A stretch of DNA of 64,000 nucleotides from Lachnospiraceae bacterium (GCA_016281555.1 JAEEIV010000067.1:32664-96663); one strand, 5' to 3'. Numbered from the stretch's first letter, positions 40,397 to 50,439 are shown. The notes: generated by a model from the letters alone, not told the origin. A program made the numbers and translations.

Positions 40397-41230
40397 ATGA
40401 ACGTTTTTCAGGTGGAAGGGCATGAACCGAGTTTTCTTCCGGAAGGCAAATACAAACTGGCCTTTTCGGAGGAGTTTGACGGAACCGAACTGGACCGGAC
40501 AAAGTGGGATTTCCGGCTTTCCATGATGCAGACGAACTGGATGAGCTGGACGGACAGCGGGAAAGCCCTGTATTTGGACGGGAAGAGCCATGCGGTCTTT
40601 AAGATCATCAAAGAGGATGGACTGTTAAAATGCGCGCAGTTGCAAACCGGCTATAATTATATGGATCAGCCGGTCGAGCAGACCGTTTTCGGCAATGACC
40701 ACCTGCAATGGCCTGTCGGGAAACTGAAAGAGCACAAGTATCTTCACAAATACGGCTACTACGAGTGCCGCTGCCGCCTACAGAGAAAAGAAGGCTGGTG
40801 GTCCGCGTTCTGGCTGCAGTCCCCGATCATCGGTTCTTCCCTGGATCCGAAACTTTCCGGCTGCGAAGTCGACGTCATGGAATCTTTCCACCCCGGCACG
40901 GTTTCGATGCACAACGTCTTTACGGGCGGGTACGGGCTGGACACCAGGCGGCAGCGCCTCGGTACGAGAAGAGAGGGCGTTTCAACCGACGAGTTTCATC
41001 GGTTCGGCGTTCTCTGGGAGCCCGGCCGCTATACGTTCTATGTGGACGGAGAGGAAGACGGATCGACGGAAACGGACGTCTCCGCAGTTCCGACTTTCAT
41101 TCTGATCTCCACGGAAGTCCGCGGCTACCGGTTCGCCGATCACAAGGCGATCCCGGAAGCGTATGAGGCAATGGATGACGATTTTGTCGTCGATTACGTC
41201 CGGGTATTTGACCGGATCGACCAGGCATAA
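40397..41230 (+). CDS. GH16 family glycoside hydrolase
   Basis: A 277-residue beta-jelly-roll enzyme. The catalytic signature is EVDVMES, with nucleophile Glu157, assisting Asp159 and acid/base Glu162. The extra residue in this motif (E-x-D-x-x-E) is typical of the beta-bulge GH16 group (laminarinases, agarases, porphyranases and relatives) rather than lichenases. The N-terminal FSEEFDGTELDRTKWDF and the C-terminal VVDYVRVF edges mark a complete single domain. It has no signal peptide, which is unusual for GH16, most of which are secreted. It is the last gene of the island; AAGGAG precedes the ATG. Confidence 0.9.
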   Translation: MNVFQVEGHEPSFLPEGKYKLAFSEEFDGTELDRTKWDFRLSMMQTNWMSWTDSGKALYLDGKSHAVFKIIKEDGLLKCAQLQTGYNYMDQPVEQTVFGNDHLQWPVGKLKEHKYLHKYGYYECRCRLQRKEGWWSAFWLQSPIIGSSLDPKLSGCEVDVMESFHPGTVSMHNVFTGGYGLDTRRQRLGTRREGVSTDEFHRFGVLWEPGRYTFYVDGEEDGSTETDVSAVPTFILISTEVRGYRFADHKAIPEAYEAMDDDFVVDYVRVFDRIDQA

Positions 41231-41276
41231 GAATTGCCGTCCTTTAGCAACTCACTGAATCAGAAAGCGGTTTTTT

Positions 41277-44200
41277 ATGGCATTCACGCATTTGCACGTA
41301 CATACGGAATACAGTCTCCTGGACGGATCCGCAAAGATCGGGGAACTCGTGGACCGTGCGAAGGAACTTGGGTTTTCTCACCTCGCAATCACCGATCACG
41401 GGGTCATGTACGGTGTGATCGACTTTTACAAGGCCTGCCGGAAAGCAGGCATCGAGCCGATCCTCGGGTCGGAAGTCTACGTCGCGCCGGGTTCCCGTTT
41501 AGACCGTGAGGCCGGCGCCGGGGACGACCGGTACCATCATTTGATCCTGCTTGCCGAAAACAACGAGGGGTATCAGAACCTCATTAAGATCGTTTCGCAG
41601 GGCTTCAAGGACGGCTATTACTACCGGCCCAGGGTGGACAAGGAAGTCCTGAGACAGCACAGTACCGGCATCATCTGCGCCTCGGCCTGTCTCGCCGGAG
41701 AAGTCCAGCGCTATCTCGTCCGCGGACAGTATGAGGAAGCCAAAAAGACCGCTCTGGAATATCTTGACATCTTCGGCGAAGGCAATTATTTCCTCGAACT
41801 CCAGGATCACGGCTACGAAGAGCAGAAGACCGTGAATCAGGGATTGCTCCGGCTGCATGAAGAGACGGGAATTCCGCTCATTGCCACGAATGACGTACAC
41901 TACATCAAGGACACGGACGCGGAAGCGCACGACGTGCTTCTTTGCATTCAGACGCAGAAGAAAGTGGCGGATGAAGACCGTCTCCGCTATCAGGGCGGAC
42001 AATTTTACTTGAAGAGCGAAGCGGAAATGCGCGCTTTGTTCCCGTATGCGCTTGAGGCCATCGAGAATACGAATGAAATTGCGAAGCGCTGTCACGTGGA
42101 GATCGAATTCGGTCACACGAAACTGCCGCATTTTGCGGTCCCGGAAGGGTTCACGAGCGAGAGCTATCTCGAAAAACTCTGTCTGGAGGGCTTTGCCAAG
42201 CGGTATCCCGATGCCGGTGAGGCGTTGAAAAAGCAGCTTCAATACGAACTCGACGTCATCAACCGGATGGGGTACACGGACTATTTTCTCATCGTCTGGG
42301 ATTTCATCAATTATGCCAAAACCAGAGGGATCCCCGTCGGACCGGGCCGCGGAAGCGCCGCCGGTTCCATCGTTTCCTATTCCCTTGAGATCACCGACAT
42401 CGATCCCGTGCATTATCAGCTCCTGTTTGAGCGTTTCTTAAATCCGGAGCGCGTGACGATGCCCGATATCGACGTGGACTTCTGCTACGAACGGCGGCAG
42501 GAAGTCATTGACTACGTCGTTGAAAAATACGGCGAGGAATGCGTGACGCAGATCGTGACGTTCGGCACGCTGAAGGCGAAGGGCGTCATCCGTGACGTCG
42601 GCCGGGCCATGGACCTTTCCTATGCGTTCTGCGATAAACTCGCGAAAATGGTGCCGATGTTCCCGGATGCGGTGCTGAAGGAACACCATATGACACAGCT
42701 GCAGTATGCGCTCGAGGCCTCGCCGGAAGTGAAGGAAGCGTACGAGACGGATCCGGACGCGAAGAAGGTCATTGACATGAGCTTAAAGCTCGAAGGCCTG
42801 CCGAGACACTCGTCAATGCACGCGGCCGGTGTCGTGATCGCCGCGAAGCCGATGGACGAGTACGTGCCGTTGTCGCGATCTGCATCAGACGCGCCGCTCA
42901 CCACCGAATTCACGATGACGACGATCGAGGAACTCGGGCTTCTCAAGATGGACTTCCTCGGTCTCCGCACGCTGACCGTGATCCACGACGCGGTGGAGAA
43001 CATCCGCGAATCGTCCGGGATCGACGTGGACATCCGTACGCTCGACGTAACGGACAAAAAAGTATACCGGTACATCGGGACCGGCGATTGCGACGGCATT
43101 TTCCAGTTGGAGTCCACGGGGATGCGCGGGTTCATGAAGAAACTGCAGCCGGACAGCATGGAAGACATCGTGGCCGGCATTTCCCTGTACCGTCCCGGTC
43201 CGATGCAGTTTATCGATCAGTACATCCGGGGAAAGCGGAATCCGGAAGAAGTCAAATATCTTTGCCCGGAACTGGAACCGATCCTGAAACCGACCTACGG
43301 GTGCATCGTATATCAGGAGCAGGTCATGCAGATCGTGCAGCAACTCGGCGGTTATACGCTCGGCCGCGCCGACCTCGTCCGCCGGGCAATGAGTAAGAAA
43401 AAGATCGACGTGATGAACGCGGAGCGCCGTAATTTCGTTTACGGCAATGAGGCGGAAGGCGTCGAAGGCTGCGAGAAAAAAGGCATTGCGCCGGAGATCG
43501 CCAATCAGATCTTCGATCAGATGATCGCGTTTGCGGAATACGCGTTCAATAAATCGCATGCCGCCGCGTATGCGGTCGTCGCCTTTGAGACCGCGTGGCT
43601 GAAGTACTATTATCCTGCGGAATTCATGGCTGCGCTGATGACGTCCTTCGTGGAACGGACGGACAAGATCGCGGAATACGTGTATACCTGCAAAAAAATG
43701 AAGATCGGCTTGCTTCCTCCGGACATCAACAAGGGGCGCGGCGAGTTCTCCGTGCAGGACGGCAAGATCCGCTACGGACTCATTGCCATCAAGGGCATCG
43801 GGAAAGGAGTCGTGGACGAGATCGTGAAAGAGCGGTCCCAGAACGGACCTTTCCGCGACATGAAGGACTTCATGACACGGCTTTCCTCCAAGGAAGTGAA
43901 CCGGAAGACGATCGAAAACTTCATCAAAGCCGGCGCGTTCGACTCGTTCGGACATACGAGACGGCAGGAAATGTCGCATTATCCGATCCTGTTGGACGAA
44001 GTGGAAAAAAACCGAAAGGATTCGCTTTCCGGACAGTTCAGTCTCTTTGATTTCGCCGAACTCGTTTCCGACAATTCCGGGAAGGCGTCGATCAGCTATC
44101 CGAACGTCGGAGAGTATGAGAAAGAACAGCTGCTCGCGTTCGAAAAGGAAGTGCTCGGCATTTACGTCAGCGGTCATCCTCTGGATGCCTACGACATGCT

Positions 44201-44777
44201 GTTCCAGAAAAACGTCACGAATCAGTCGCTTGATTTCCAGGTGGACGAGGAGAGCGGGGCTGCGGAAGCGGAAGACGGGGCGAAAGCCGTGATCGGCGGC
44301 ATCATCACCGAAAAGACGATGAAGTCGACGAAGAACAATCAGCTGATGGCGTTCCTGACGGTCGAGGACATGGTCGGAACGCTGGAGGTCATCGTATTCC
44401 CGAAGAGTTACGAGGAATACAGAGACATACTTTCCGTCGACCAGCGCGTGCTGATTTCCGGCCGCGTTTCCATCGGCGACGATCCGAAAGGGAAGCTCGT
44501 TTTCGAACGGGCAATGACCTTCGACAGCGTTCCGAAGGAACTCTGGCTGCAGTTCGAATCAAAGGAGGATTACGAGAAGCGGTTTCAGACCGTTTCCGAG
44601 AGTCTCCGCTCGTTCGACGGCAGGGATGCGCTCGTCGTTTTCCTGAAAGATACGAAGCAATACAAGAAAATGCCGTTCCAGTATTCGGTCGGCATATTTG
44701 ACGGTGCATTGGAGACGGCGGAAGCCGTGCTCGGAAAAGAAAACGTCAGGGTGGCGTACGGCAAGGCCGTCCTGTAA
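41277..44777 (+). CDS. dnaE: DNA polymerase III alpha subunit DnaE
   Basis: A 1166-residue replicative C-family polymerase. The PHP domain comes first (HLHVHTEYSLLDG, ITDHGVMYG). The palm holds GPGRGSAAGS and PDIDVDF with the catalytic aspartates. The finger region follows, then a helix-hairpin-helix segment and an OB fold near residues 985-1070 (VIGGIITEKTMKST... LEVIVFP). Length and layout fit DnaE rather than PolC. No strong ribosome site is seen before ATG 41277; the preceding bases are AAAGCGGTTTTTT, so initiation may be weak. It lies 46 bases after GH16, where no terminator or promoter is evident. Confidence 0.96.
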   Translation: MAFTHLHVHTEYSLLDGSAKIGELVDRAKELGFSHLAITDHGVMYGVIDFYKACRKAGIEPILGSEVYVAPGSRLDREAGAGDDRYHHLILLAENNEGYQNLIKIVSQGFKDGYYYRPRVDKEVLRQHSTGIICASACLAGEVQRYLVRGQYEEAKKTALEYLDIFGEGNYFLELQDHGYEEQKTVNQGLLRLHEETGIPLIATNDVHYIKDTDAEAHDVLLCIQTQKKVADEDRLRYQGGQFYLKSEAEMRALFPYALEAIENTNEIAKRCHVEIEFGHTKLPHFAVPEGFTSESYLEKLCLEGFAKRYPDAGEALKKQLQYELDVINRMGYTDYFLIVWDFINYAKTRGIPVGPGRGSAAGSIVSYSLEITDIDPVHYQLLFERFLNPERVTMPDIDVDFCYERRQEVIDYVVEKYGEECVTQIVTFGTLKAKGVIRDVGRAMDLSYAFCDKLAKMVPMFPDAVLKEHHMTQLQYALEASPEVKEAYETDPDAKKVIDMSLKLEGLPRHSSMHAAGVVIAAKPMDEYVPLSRSASDAPLTTEFTMTTIEELGLLKMDFLGLRTLTVIHDAVENIRESSGIDVDIRTLDVTDKKVYRYIGTGDCDGIFQLESTGMRGFMKKLQPDSMEDIVAGISLYRPGPMQFIDQYIRGKRNPEEVKYLCPELEPILKPTYGCIVYQEQVMQIVQQLGGYTLGRADLVRRAMSKKKIDVMNAERRNFVYGNEAEGVEGCEKKGIAPEIANQIFDQMIAFAEYAFNKSHAAAYAVVAFETAWLKYYYPAEFMAALMTSFVERTDKIAEYVYTCKKMKIGLLPPDINKGRGEFSVQDGKIRYGLIAIKGIGKGVVDEIVKERSQNGPFRDMKDFMTRLSSKEVNRKTIENFIKAGAFDSFGHTRRQEMSHYPILLDEVEKNRKDSLSGQFSLFDFAELVSDNSGKASISYPNVGEYEKEQLLAFEKEVLGIYVSGHPLDAYDMLFQKNVTNQSLDFQVDEESGAAEAEDGAKAVIGGIITEKTMKSTKNNQLMAFLTVEDMVGTLEVIVFPKSYEEYRDILSVDQRVLISGRVSIGDDPKGKLVFERAMTFDSVPKELWLQFESKEDYEKRFQTVSESLRSFDGRDALVVFLKDTKQYKKMPFQYSVGIFDGALETAEAVLGKENVRVAYGKAVL

Positions 44778-44800
44778 ATACAAGGAGAAGACCGTTCATC

Positions 44801-45907
44801 ATGAAAAAGTTTCTCAAGTTTTTGCTCAAGTTCGTGCTCATCCTCATTCTGGCAGTCGTGGTCATTGCCGGTGGCTATTTCGCCTACCTTATGATCTCGT
44901 ACCACAGGATCGAGGACCATCTGAAACTGGAAGTCGACAAAAAAACGTCGTTCGTTGTCTCGGCAGAGGTCGGGGAAGAGTATAAGATCCTTTCGTACAA
45001 CGTCGGGTTCGGCGCCTATGAATCGGATTATGATTTCTTCATGGACGGCGGACGTCAGTCCTGGGCATGGTCGAAGGAACGTCTGAACGCAAATCTGGAA
45101 AACATCATCAAGGTGATCAGCGGCGAAGACGCGGAATTCCTGCTCATCCAGGAAGTCGACCTGGATTCGACCCGAAGCTATCACGTGAACGAAGCGGAGA
45201 TGCTGAAGAACGCATTGCCGGGGTACGGAATGACCGTGGCGCAGAACTACGATTCGCCCTTCCTGTTTTATCCGTTCTATCAACCGCACGGCGCTTCGAA
45301 GTCGGCGCTCCTTACGGGCACCGGGTTTACGATCTCCGATGCGGAACGCATCTCGCTTCCGGTCGAGACGAGCCTGTACAAATTGCTGGACCTGGACCGC
45401 TGTTTCTCTGTCCACCGTCTGCCGCTGAAAGATCAGAACGGAAAAGAACTGGTACTCGTCAACTTCCATCTTTCTGCGTACACTTCGGACGGGAAGATCT
45501 CCGACGAACAGGCGGCGATTCTGAAAGATTTCATGCAGGAAGAGTACAAGAAAGGGAATTACGTCATTGCCGGCGGCGATTTCAACAAGGACCTGACGGG
45601 CAATGCGACTGCGGATTTCGGCACGCTGGACAACAAGGATTATTCCTGGGCGAAGCCGTTCCCGAAGGAGATTCTGGAAGGTTCGGGGATCTCGCTCGTC
45701 GTTCCCTACGATCCGGTCCTGAAGGTTCCGAGCTGCCGCAATCCGAACGCCGCGTGGACGCACGACAATGCCACGCAGTTCGTGATCACGGTGGACGGCT
45801 TCCTCGTATCGGACAACGTGGAAGTAAAGACCTGTGAAGTCGTGAATACGGATTTTGCCTATTCCGACCACAACCCGGTCCGGATGACTTTTGAATTAAA
45901 AGAGTGA
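44801..45907 (+). CDS. Membrane-anchored endonuclease/exonuclease/phosphatase-fold hydrolase
   Basis: A 368-residue protein with one N-terminal membrane helix (residues about 8-32) and an extracytoplasmic EEP domain. The metal and catalytic motifs are QEVDLDS (Glu), VNFHLSA, GGDFNKD and YSDHNPVR (Asp-His). The fold serves DNA repair nucleases, sphingomyelinases and inositol phosphatases. With a membrane anchor and no DNA-binding insert, a lipid or nucleotide phosphodiesterase role is more likely; this is inference. It follows dnaE by 23 bases with an AAGGAG site. Confidence 0.87.
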   Translation: MKKFLKFLLKFVLILILAVVVIAGGYFAYLMISYHRIEDHLKLEVDKKTSFVVSAEVGEEYKILSYNVGFGAYESDYDFFMDGGRQSWAWSKERLNANLENIIKVISGEDAEFLLIQEVDLDSTRSYHVNEAEMLKNALPGYGMTVAQNYDSPFLFYPFYQPHGASKSALLTGTGFTISDAERISLPVETSLYKLLDLDRCFSVHRLPLKDQNGKELVLVNFHLSAYTSDGKISDEQAAILKDFMQEEYKKGNYVIAGGDFNKDLTGNATADFGTLDNKDYSWAKPFPKEILEGSGISLVVPYDPVLKVPSCRNPNAAWTHDNATQFVITVDGFLVSDNVEVKTCEVVNTDFAYSDHNPVRMTFELKE

Positions 45908-45937
45908 GTTTAGATACAGAAAGCGGGAGAATCCAGA

Positions 45938-47626
45938 ATGAAAGATTCGATCAGAACTTCATTTGAGCTTTGGAAGAAAAAAGCGGTCGCGGATCCGGAC
46001 CTTGCGGAAGAACTTTCCGCGATGGACGGAAAGGAAGATCTCATCGAAGACGCGTTTTTTAAGGACCTGGAGTTCGGCACGGCGGGGCTCAGAGGCGTCA
46101 TCGGCGCGGGAACGAACCGGATGAACGTTTATACCGTGGCCCTGACCTCGTACGCGATGGCGTTATACGTTCTGAAATACGGAGAGGGAGAGCGGAGCAT
46201 TGCCATTTCCTATGATTCGCGCATCAAGTCGGAACTGTTTGCCGAGACGGCGGCGCGCGTGTTTGCTGCGGCCGGCGTCAAAGCGTATCTCACCCGGGAA
46301 CTCATGCCGACGCCGTTCCTTTCCTATGCAGTCCGGGCGCTGAAAGCGGATGCCGGCGTCATGATCACGGCCTCCCACAACCCCGCGAAATACAACGGAT
46401 ACAAGGTCTACGGACCGGACGGCTGCCAGATGACCTCCGAAAGCGCGGACAAAGTGCTGGCTCTGATGAAGAAAACGGATTGCTTTTCGGTGGACTTCGG
46501 GGATTATGAGGCGCTGCAGGAAGCAGGGCTCATCGAGTATATTTCCGAGGACCTCACGACGTCGTATCTTAGCGAAGTGAAGAAGCAGTCGGTGCTTTCG
46601 GAAAAAGACCGGAAACAGATCGACAGGAACGTCGCGATCGTCTACACCCCGCTAAACGGCGCCGGCTTCGTTCCGGTCATGCGGATGTTCCGGGAGACCG
46701 GATTCACCAACGTGACGGTCGTGGAGGAGCAGAAGGCGCCCGACGGCCGCTTCCCGACCTGCACTTATCCGAACCCGGAGATCCGCGCCACGATGGCGCT
46801 CGGCATTGAGTATTGCCGGAAAGCGGATGCGGACATGCTCGTCGCGACCGATCCCGATTCGGACCGGCTCTCGATCGCAGTCAGGGACGGTGAGGAATAC
46901 CGGATCCTGACCGGCAATGAAACCGGCTGCCTCCTTCTGGATTTCGTCGCGCGCTGCAGAAAGGCGAACAAAACGCTGCCGGAGCGCCCGGTCGCGGTCA
47001 AATCCATCGTGACAAGTGAACTTGCGTCGAAAATCGCGGCTTCGTACGGGATCGAGATGCGAAACGTCCTGACCGGATTCAAGTACATCGGAGAGCAGAT
47101 CCTGCATCTCGAACAGGCAAACGAGGAAGAGCGGTTCATATTCGGTTTCGAGGAGAGCTGCGGATTCCTGTCAGGTACGTATTGCCGGGACAAGGACGCG
47201 GTGAATGCGGCATTGCTCGTGACGGAAATGTTTGCGTTTTACAAAAGCCGCGGAAGGAGCCTCGTTCAGGTCTTGGATGAGATCGGAGAGCGTTTTGGCT
47301 ATTATGAAAACGAAGTCCGCGCTTATGAATACGAGGGCATTGAGGGCCTTTCAAAAATGAAAGAGATCATGGAGACGCTCCGGAAAGGCGTGAAAGAGAT
47401 CGGCGGGATCCCGGTCAGCGAACTCGTGGATTATGAAAAAGGCGTCGACTCTCTGCCGAAGGCGGACGTATTGAAGTTCGTGCTGGAAAACGGCGGAAAC
47501 GTCATCGTCAGACCTTCCGGGACCGAACCGAAAATCAAAGTTTACGTGACCAGTACCGCAAAAGACCGGAGCGCAGCGCTTTCGAACGTGCAGAAACTGT
47601 TCGACGGCATGGGACGCTATCTGTGA
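45938..47626 (+). CDS. pgcA: Phospho-sugar mutase (phosphoglucomutase/phosphomannomutase)
   Basis: A 562-residue alpha-D-phosphohexomutase of the PgcA type. The phosphoserine loop is TASHNPAKYNGYK. The metal loop is DPDSDR, the sugar loop GFEESCG, and the C-terminal phosphate-binding loop RPSGTEPKIKVY. It interconverts glucose 6-phosphate and glucose 1-phosphate, feeding UDP-glucose and glycogen or wall polymers. Symbol by family resemblance to Bacillus PgcA. Its end overlaps the longest frame of the following lipoprotein, whose real start is 47638. Confidence 0.94.
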   Translation: MKDSIRTSFELWKKKAVADPDLAEELSAMDGKEDLIEDAFFKDLEFGTAGLRGVIGAGTNRMNVYTVALTSYAMALYVLKYGEGERSIAISYDSRIKSELFAETAARVFAAAGVKAYLTRELMPTPFLSYAVRALKADAGVMITASHNPAKYNGYKVYGPDGCQMTSESADKVLALMKKTDCFSVDFGDYEALQEAGLIEYISEDLTTSYLSEVKKQSVLSEKDRKQIDRNVAIVYTPLNGAGFVPVMRMFRETGFTNVTVVEEQKAPDGRFPTCTYPNPEIRATMALGIEYCRKADADMLVATDPDSDRLSIAVRDGEEYRILTGNETGCLLLDFVARCRKANKTLPERPVAVKSIVTSELASKIAASYGIEMRNVLTGFKYIGEQILHLEQANEEERFIFGFEESCGFLSGTYCRDKDAVNAALLVTEMFAFYKSRGRSLVQVLDEIGERFGYYENEVRAYEYEGIEGLSKMKEIMETLRKGVKEIGGIPVSELVDYEKGVDSLPKADVLKFVLENGGNVIVRPSGTEPKIKVYVTSTAKDRSAALSNVQKLFDGMGRYL

Positions 47627-47637
47627 GGGAGGCCGTG

Positions 47638-49059
47638 ATGAGACCTGTCCGTGTTTTCCTTGCCGCTGTTCTGGTGCTGTCGGTTTTTCTTACCGCCGTT
47701 TCCGGCTGCGGTTCGCTGCCTCCGGAAAACTCCGTGACGGAATCTGAAGCAACGACCCGTGAGAGCGTTCCGGAAACGGAAACGCAGACACAAGCGACGG
47801 AGGAACCTTCTTCGGAAACGGAAGAAGAGACGCTGCCGCCGGAACCGGAATATGAATTGTCGCTTTCGGACACCTACCGGCCGAACGGGATCGGCTTTTC
47901 CACCTTTGAAGTCGGTGTCGGAGACCTGTACGTGCATTGTCCGTCCGTCAGCGGACTGAAGGATGAGACCGTGAACCGGCGGATCAACGTCGGCCTGTTT
48001 CAGCACGTGACGGAAGAGGCGGAAGCGTTGCTGCAGTATTATCCGGACGGCATCGTGACGCTTTCCTCGAATTCCGTGCTGGACGCTTCGTTTTCAAACG
48101 TGATCTCGGTCCGGACGACGTTCGTGGTCGAGGAAGCGCCGGGAAGCGAAGACGTGAGCCGGCCTCTCGTCGTCGAATTCAGCGATAACTACGAATTGCT
48201 GACCGGACATCCGGTTTCGTTTCAGGATCTGTTCCGGGAGGACGTTGCGGCGGAAGACCTGTTCGGAGCGGAGGGGGAAGCGTTTCAGAAGGCAATAGTG
48301 AAGAGCCTCCGGACACTGGAACCCATGGAGACGGCGCTTTCCGAATATGCGGATCCGAAAGCCGAGTTCGATTCGATCAAGGCAGCGTTTGACGGAGGAG
48401 AGGAGATCTCGTTCCGTTTTGATGAAAAGGAAGCAACGGTCATCGTTCAAAAAGACACCGTCCTCTATGAATTGTCCGTTCCGTACCTCGACTTCATGAA
48501 AGAGACCGTGATCTATGCCAAATATCTTTCGGAAGACGCGATCTATGAAGAGGAGCCCGAGGGCGCATACCCGGTGCTGTTCAAACGGTTCCCCTGCAGT
48601 TATGCGGTGTTTGAGAATTCCGACCGGGCGCTCATCGATGCCGTGCTGTATGCTCCGGAATTTTCGGACGACGGGATCCTCCGTTTCATTACGGAAGACG
48701 CGAAAGACCGGCTGGACGGGCGGGTCCGCGAGGCATTGGACGCGGAAGGCGGTCTGGTGATTTACAACGCCGAACTGTCCCTTTACGAAATGAAAAACGG
48801 CTTTATGAACGGAAGACCGGCGCCGGTGTACGTTTCGGTCAGGGAATACGTCATCCGGCCGTCTTCGGAGGAAGCATATGAATCGCTCCGGTCCCGCTTT
48901 GTGGACGATCTCCAGAAACGGACCGAAGAAGAAGCGATCCTGAAAAAAACGCTTTTTCTCGATGAATCTGTTTCCGGCGTCGAAAGCCGTTTCGTCGCCT
49001 GGTACTATGACGAAGCCGGCAATTTCATCGCGGAAAGCGTTCTGGATACAGCCAAGTAA
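47638..49059 (+). CDS. Secreted lipoprotein, RsiV/DUF3298-like
   Basis: A 473-residue lipoprotein. The signal peptide ends in the lipobox AVSGCG, followed by a Glu/Thr/Ser-rich tether to about residue 80. The mature part has an N-terminal domain (VGDLYVHCPSVSGLKDETVNRRINVGLF, then a strand-rich region with YELLTGHPVSFQDLF) that resembles the DUF3298/RsiV fold, in which the LTG-x-P-V-x-F-x-D-LF segment is typical. The last 150 residues are not recognised. RsiV anti-sigma factors bind lysozyme, but no sigma gene is adjacent, so a plain surface role is likelier. GAGGGAGG sets ATG 47638 over the 47623 frame start. Confidence 0.75.
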   Translation: MRPVRVFLAAVLVLSVFLTAVSGCGSLPPENSVTESEATTRESVPETETQTQATEEPSSETEEETLPPEPEYELSLSDTYRPNGIGFSTFEVGVGDLYVHCPSVSGLKDETVNRRINVGLFQHVTEEAEALLQYYPDGIVTLSSNSVLDASFSNVISVRTTFVVEEAPGSEDVSRPLVVEFSDNYELLTGHPVSFQDLFREDVAAEDLFGAEGEAFQKAIVKSLRTLEPMETALSEYADPKAEFDSIKAAFDGGEEISFRFDEKEATVIVQKDTVLYELSVPYLDFMKETVIYAKYLSEDAIYEEEPEGAYPVLFKRFPCSYAVFENSDRALIDAVLYAPEFSDDGILRFITEDAKDRLDGRVREALDAEGGLVIYNAELSLYEMKNGFMNGRPAPVYVSVREYVIRPSSEEAYESLRSRFVDDLQKRTEEEAILKKTLFLDESVSGVESRFVAWYYDEAGNFIAESVLDTAK

Positions 49060-49104
49060 GGAACCCGAAAACGGACACGGATTGATACGGAAAGGAAAGA
49101 GAAC

Positions 49105-49968
49105 ATGTTTGATCCGAAAACCAATAAGTACCCCTATCCGGAAGACACGAACCGGCACTATCTCGAAGTCAAGAAGGACGACGGCACCGTTTTCGATGCT
49201 TCTTATCCCTATGTGGATACGTCCCGATCCTTTAAGATCCGCCAGGGCTTGTCCAGGATCCTGCTGACGCTGATCGTGTTCCCGGTCATGCGCATCCGCC
49301 TCGGCCTCCGTGTCGAAGGTCGGAAGAATCTGAAAAAGCACCGCGATCTTTTGAAGAAAGGCGTCGTTTCCTGCTGTAACCACGTGCATATGTGGGATTT
49401 CCTCGGCATCATGTATGCCGTGCGCCCGACGAGACCCCACGTCCTCGTCTGGGCGAAAAACGTCTCCGGAGAAAACGGCCCGGGAATCCGTCTCGTCGGC
49501 GGCATTCCGATCCCGGAGAACAATCCGCGCGCGACCGTTTCCTACATCAAGGCGGTGCGCGAACTCATTGCCGGCGGAGGCTGGCTCCACATCTATCCGG
49601 AAGGCAGCATGTGGGAGTATTACCGCCCGATCCGTCCGTTCATGCGGGGCGCCGCGTTCATGGCCATCGACAATGACTGTCCGGTCCTCCCACTCGCATA
49701 TACCTACCGCGAGCCCGGCTGGATCCGGAAGCATATTTTCCATCAGATCGCACTCTATACCCTGCACGTCGGCGAACCGGTCTTCCGGGACGAAACGCTG
49801 AAGGGAAAAGAGCAGGAGAAGGATTTAACGGTCCGGATCCACGACGAAGTCTGCCGGCTGGCCGGGATCGATCCGGAAGAAAACATTTATCCGCCGGTTT
49901 ACGACCATTCGAAGCGCATTGATTACTATACGACCGAATACGGCGTGGAGTATAAGGGATCCTGGTAA
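49105..49968 (+). CDS. plsC: 1-acyl-sn-glycerol-3-phosphate acyltransferase (PlsC family)
   Basis: A 287-residue membrane-associated acyltransferase making phosphatidic acid. The catalytic HX4D motif reads CCNHVHMWDFLG. The acceptor-binding EGxxS-type motif is YPEGSMWEYYRP, with GGIPIPENN between them. The hydrophobic stretch at about 50-72 would associate with the membrane. The N-terminal 45 residues are longer than in E. coli PlsC. The gene ends at the terminator 50021-50077. Confidence 0.88.
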   Translation: MFDPKTNKYPYPEDTNRHYLEVKKDDGTVFDASYPYVDTSRSFKIRQGLSRILLTLIVFPVMRIRLGLRVEGRKNLKKHRDLLKKGVVSCCNHVHMWDFLGIMYAVRPTRPHVLVWAKNVSGENGPGIRLVGGIPIPENNPRATVSYIKAVRELIAGGGWLHIYPEGSMWEYYRPIRPFMRGAAFMAIDNDCPVLPLAYTYREPGWIRKHIFHQIALYTLHVGEPVFRDETLKGKEQEKDLTVRIHDEVCRLAGIDPEENIYPPVYDHSKRIDYYTTEYGVEYKGSW

Positions 49969-50020
49969 GACCGGGTCCTTGTGACCGGCTCAAAAACGGT
50001 TTCGTAAAACATGCTTTTTT

Positions 50021-50077
50021 AACAGCTCAGGTTTCAGGGTTTCTCCCTTATGGAGAGTCTGCCTGAGTTGTTTTTTT
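50021..50077 (+). terminator. Terminator after plsC
   Basis: Outer stem AACAGCTCAGG/CCTGAGTTGTT (50021-50031 with 50062-50072, one G-U pair), an inner TTTCTCC/GGAGAG arm, and a run of seven T from 50071. Confidence 0.88.
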
Positions 50078-50225
50078 GGGAACTATACCCCCTCGGTGTA
50101 CAGGGGAAGAAAGGTTTACCCGGTGGGTCCGGTGGAGAAGTGCAGATAAGAAATGTGACAACAGCATAAAATTAACATAGGATAATTATGCAAATTCCGT
50201 CCGGCAATTCAGCTGTAAAAAACGC

Positions 50226-50254
50226 TTGACAATTGCCTGCCGTTCCGTTATACT
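50226..50254 (+). promoter_or_regulatory. Promoter of the tRNA pair
   Basis: TTGACA, 17 bases, TATACT. The transcript would start near 50261, 26 bases before tRNA-Pro. Confidence 0.88.
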
Positions 50255-50286
50255 GTCTTTCGTGCCTTTTCTTTTACGACACATAT

Positions 50287-50360
50287 CGAGGCGTGGCTCA
50301 GTTTGGTAGAGCGCTGCGTTCGGGACGCAGAGGTCGCAGGTTCAAATCCTGTCGCCTCGA
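50287..50360 (+). tRNA. tRNA-Pro (anticodon CGG)
   Basis: Cloverleaf of 74 bases. Acceptor stem CGAGGCG/CGCCTCG, D arm GCTCAGTTTGGTAGAGC, anticodon stem CTGCG/CGCAG around loop TTCGGGA, and T loop GTTCAAATC. Discriminator A; no CCA is encoded. Confidence 0.96.
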
Positions 50361-50368
50361 TGTTTTAT

Positions 50369-50439
50369 AGGGGTATAGTTCAATGGTAGAGCAACGGTCT
50401 CCAAAACCGTAAATACGGGTTCGAATCCTGTTACCCCTG
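50369..50439 (+). tRNA. tRNA-Trp (anticodon CCA)
   Basis: Cloverleaf of 71 bases. Acceptor stem AGGGGTA/TACCCCT, anticodon stem ACGGT/ACCGT around loop CTCCAAA, and T arm GGGTTCGAATCCTG. Discriminator G; no CCA is encoded. It lies 8 bases after tRNA-Pro, so the two are one transcript. Confidence 0.96.

Larger units (their letters stand above)
49969..50286. other. Intergenic region holding a terminator and the tRNA promoter
   Basis: About 318 bases without a gene. It holds the terminator 50021-50077 and the tRNA promoter 50226-50254. Between them is an A/T-richer stretch in which I see no ORF or further conserved RNA. Confidence 0.7.

Noticed and set aside
50080..50091. GAACTATACCCC, an inverted 12-base copy of the 5' end of tRNA-Trp, which could be an attachment-site remnant
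   Set aside because: Only 12 bases, inverted, with no integrase, flanking repeat or mobile gene nearby; chance or local rearrangement is as likely.
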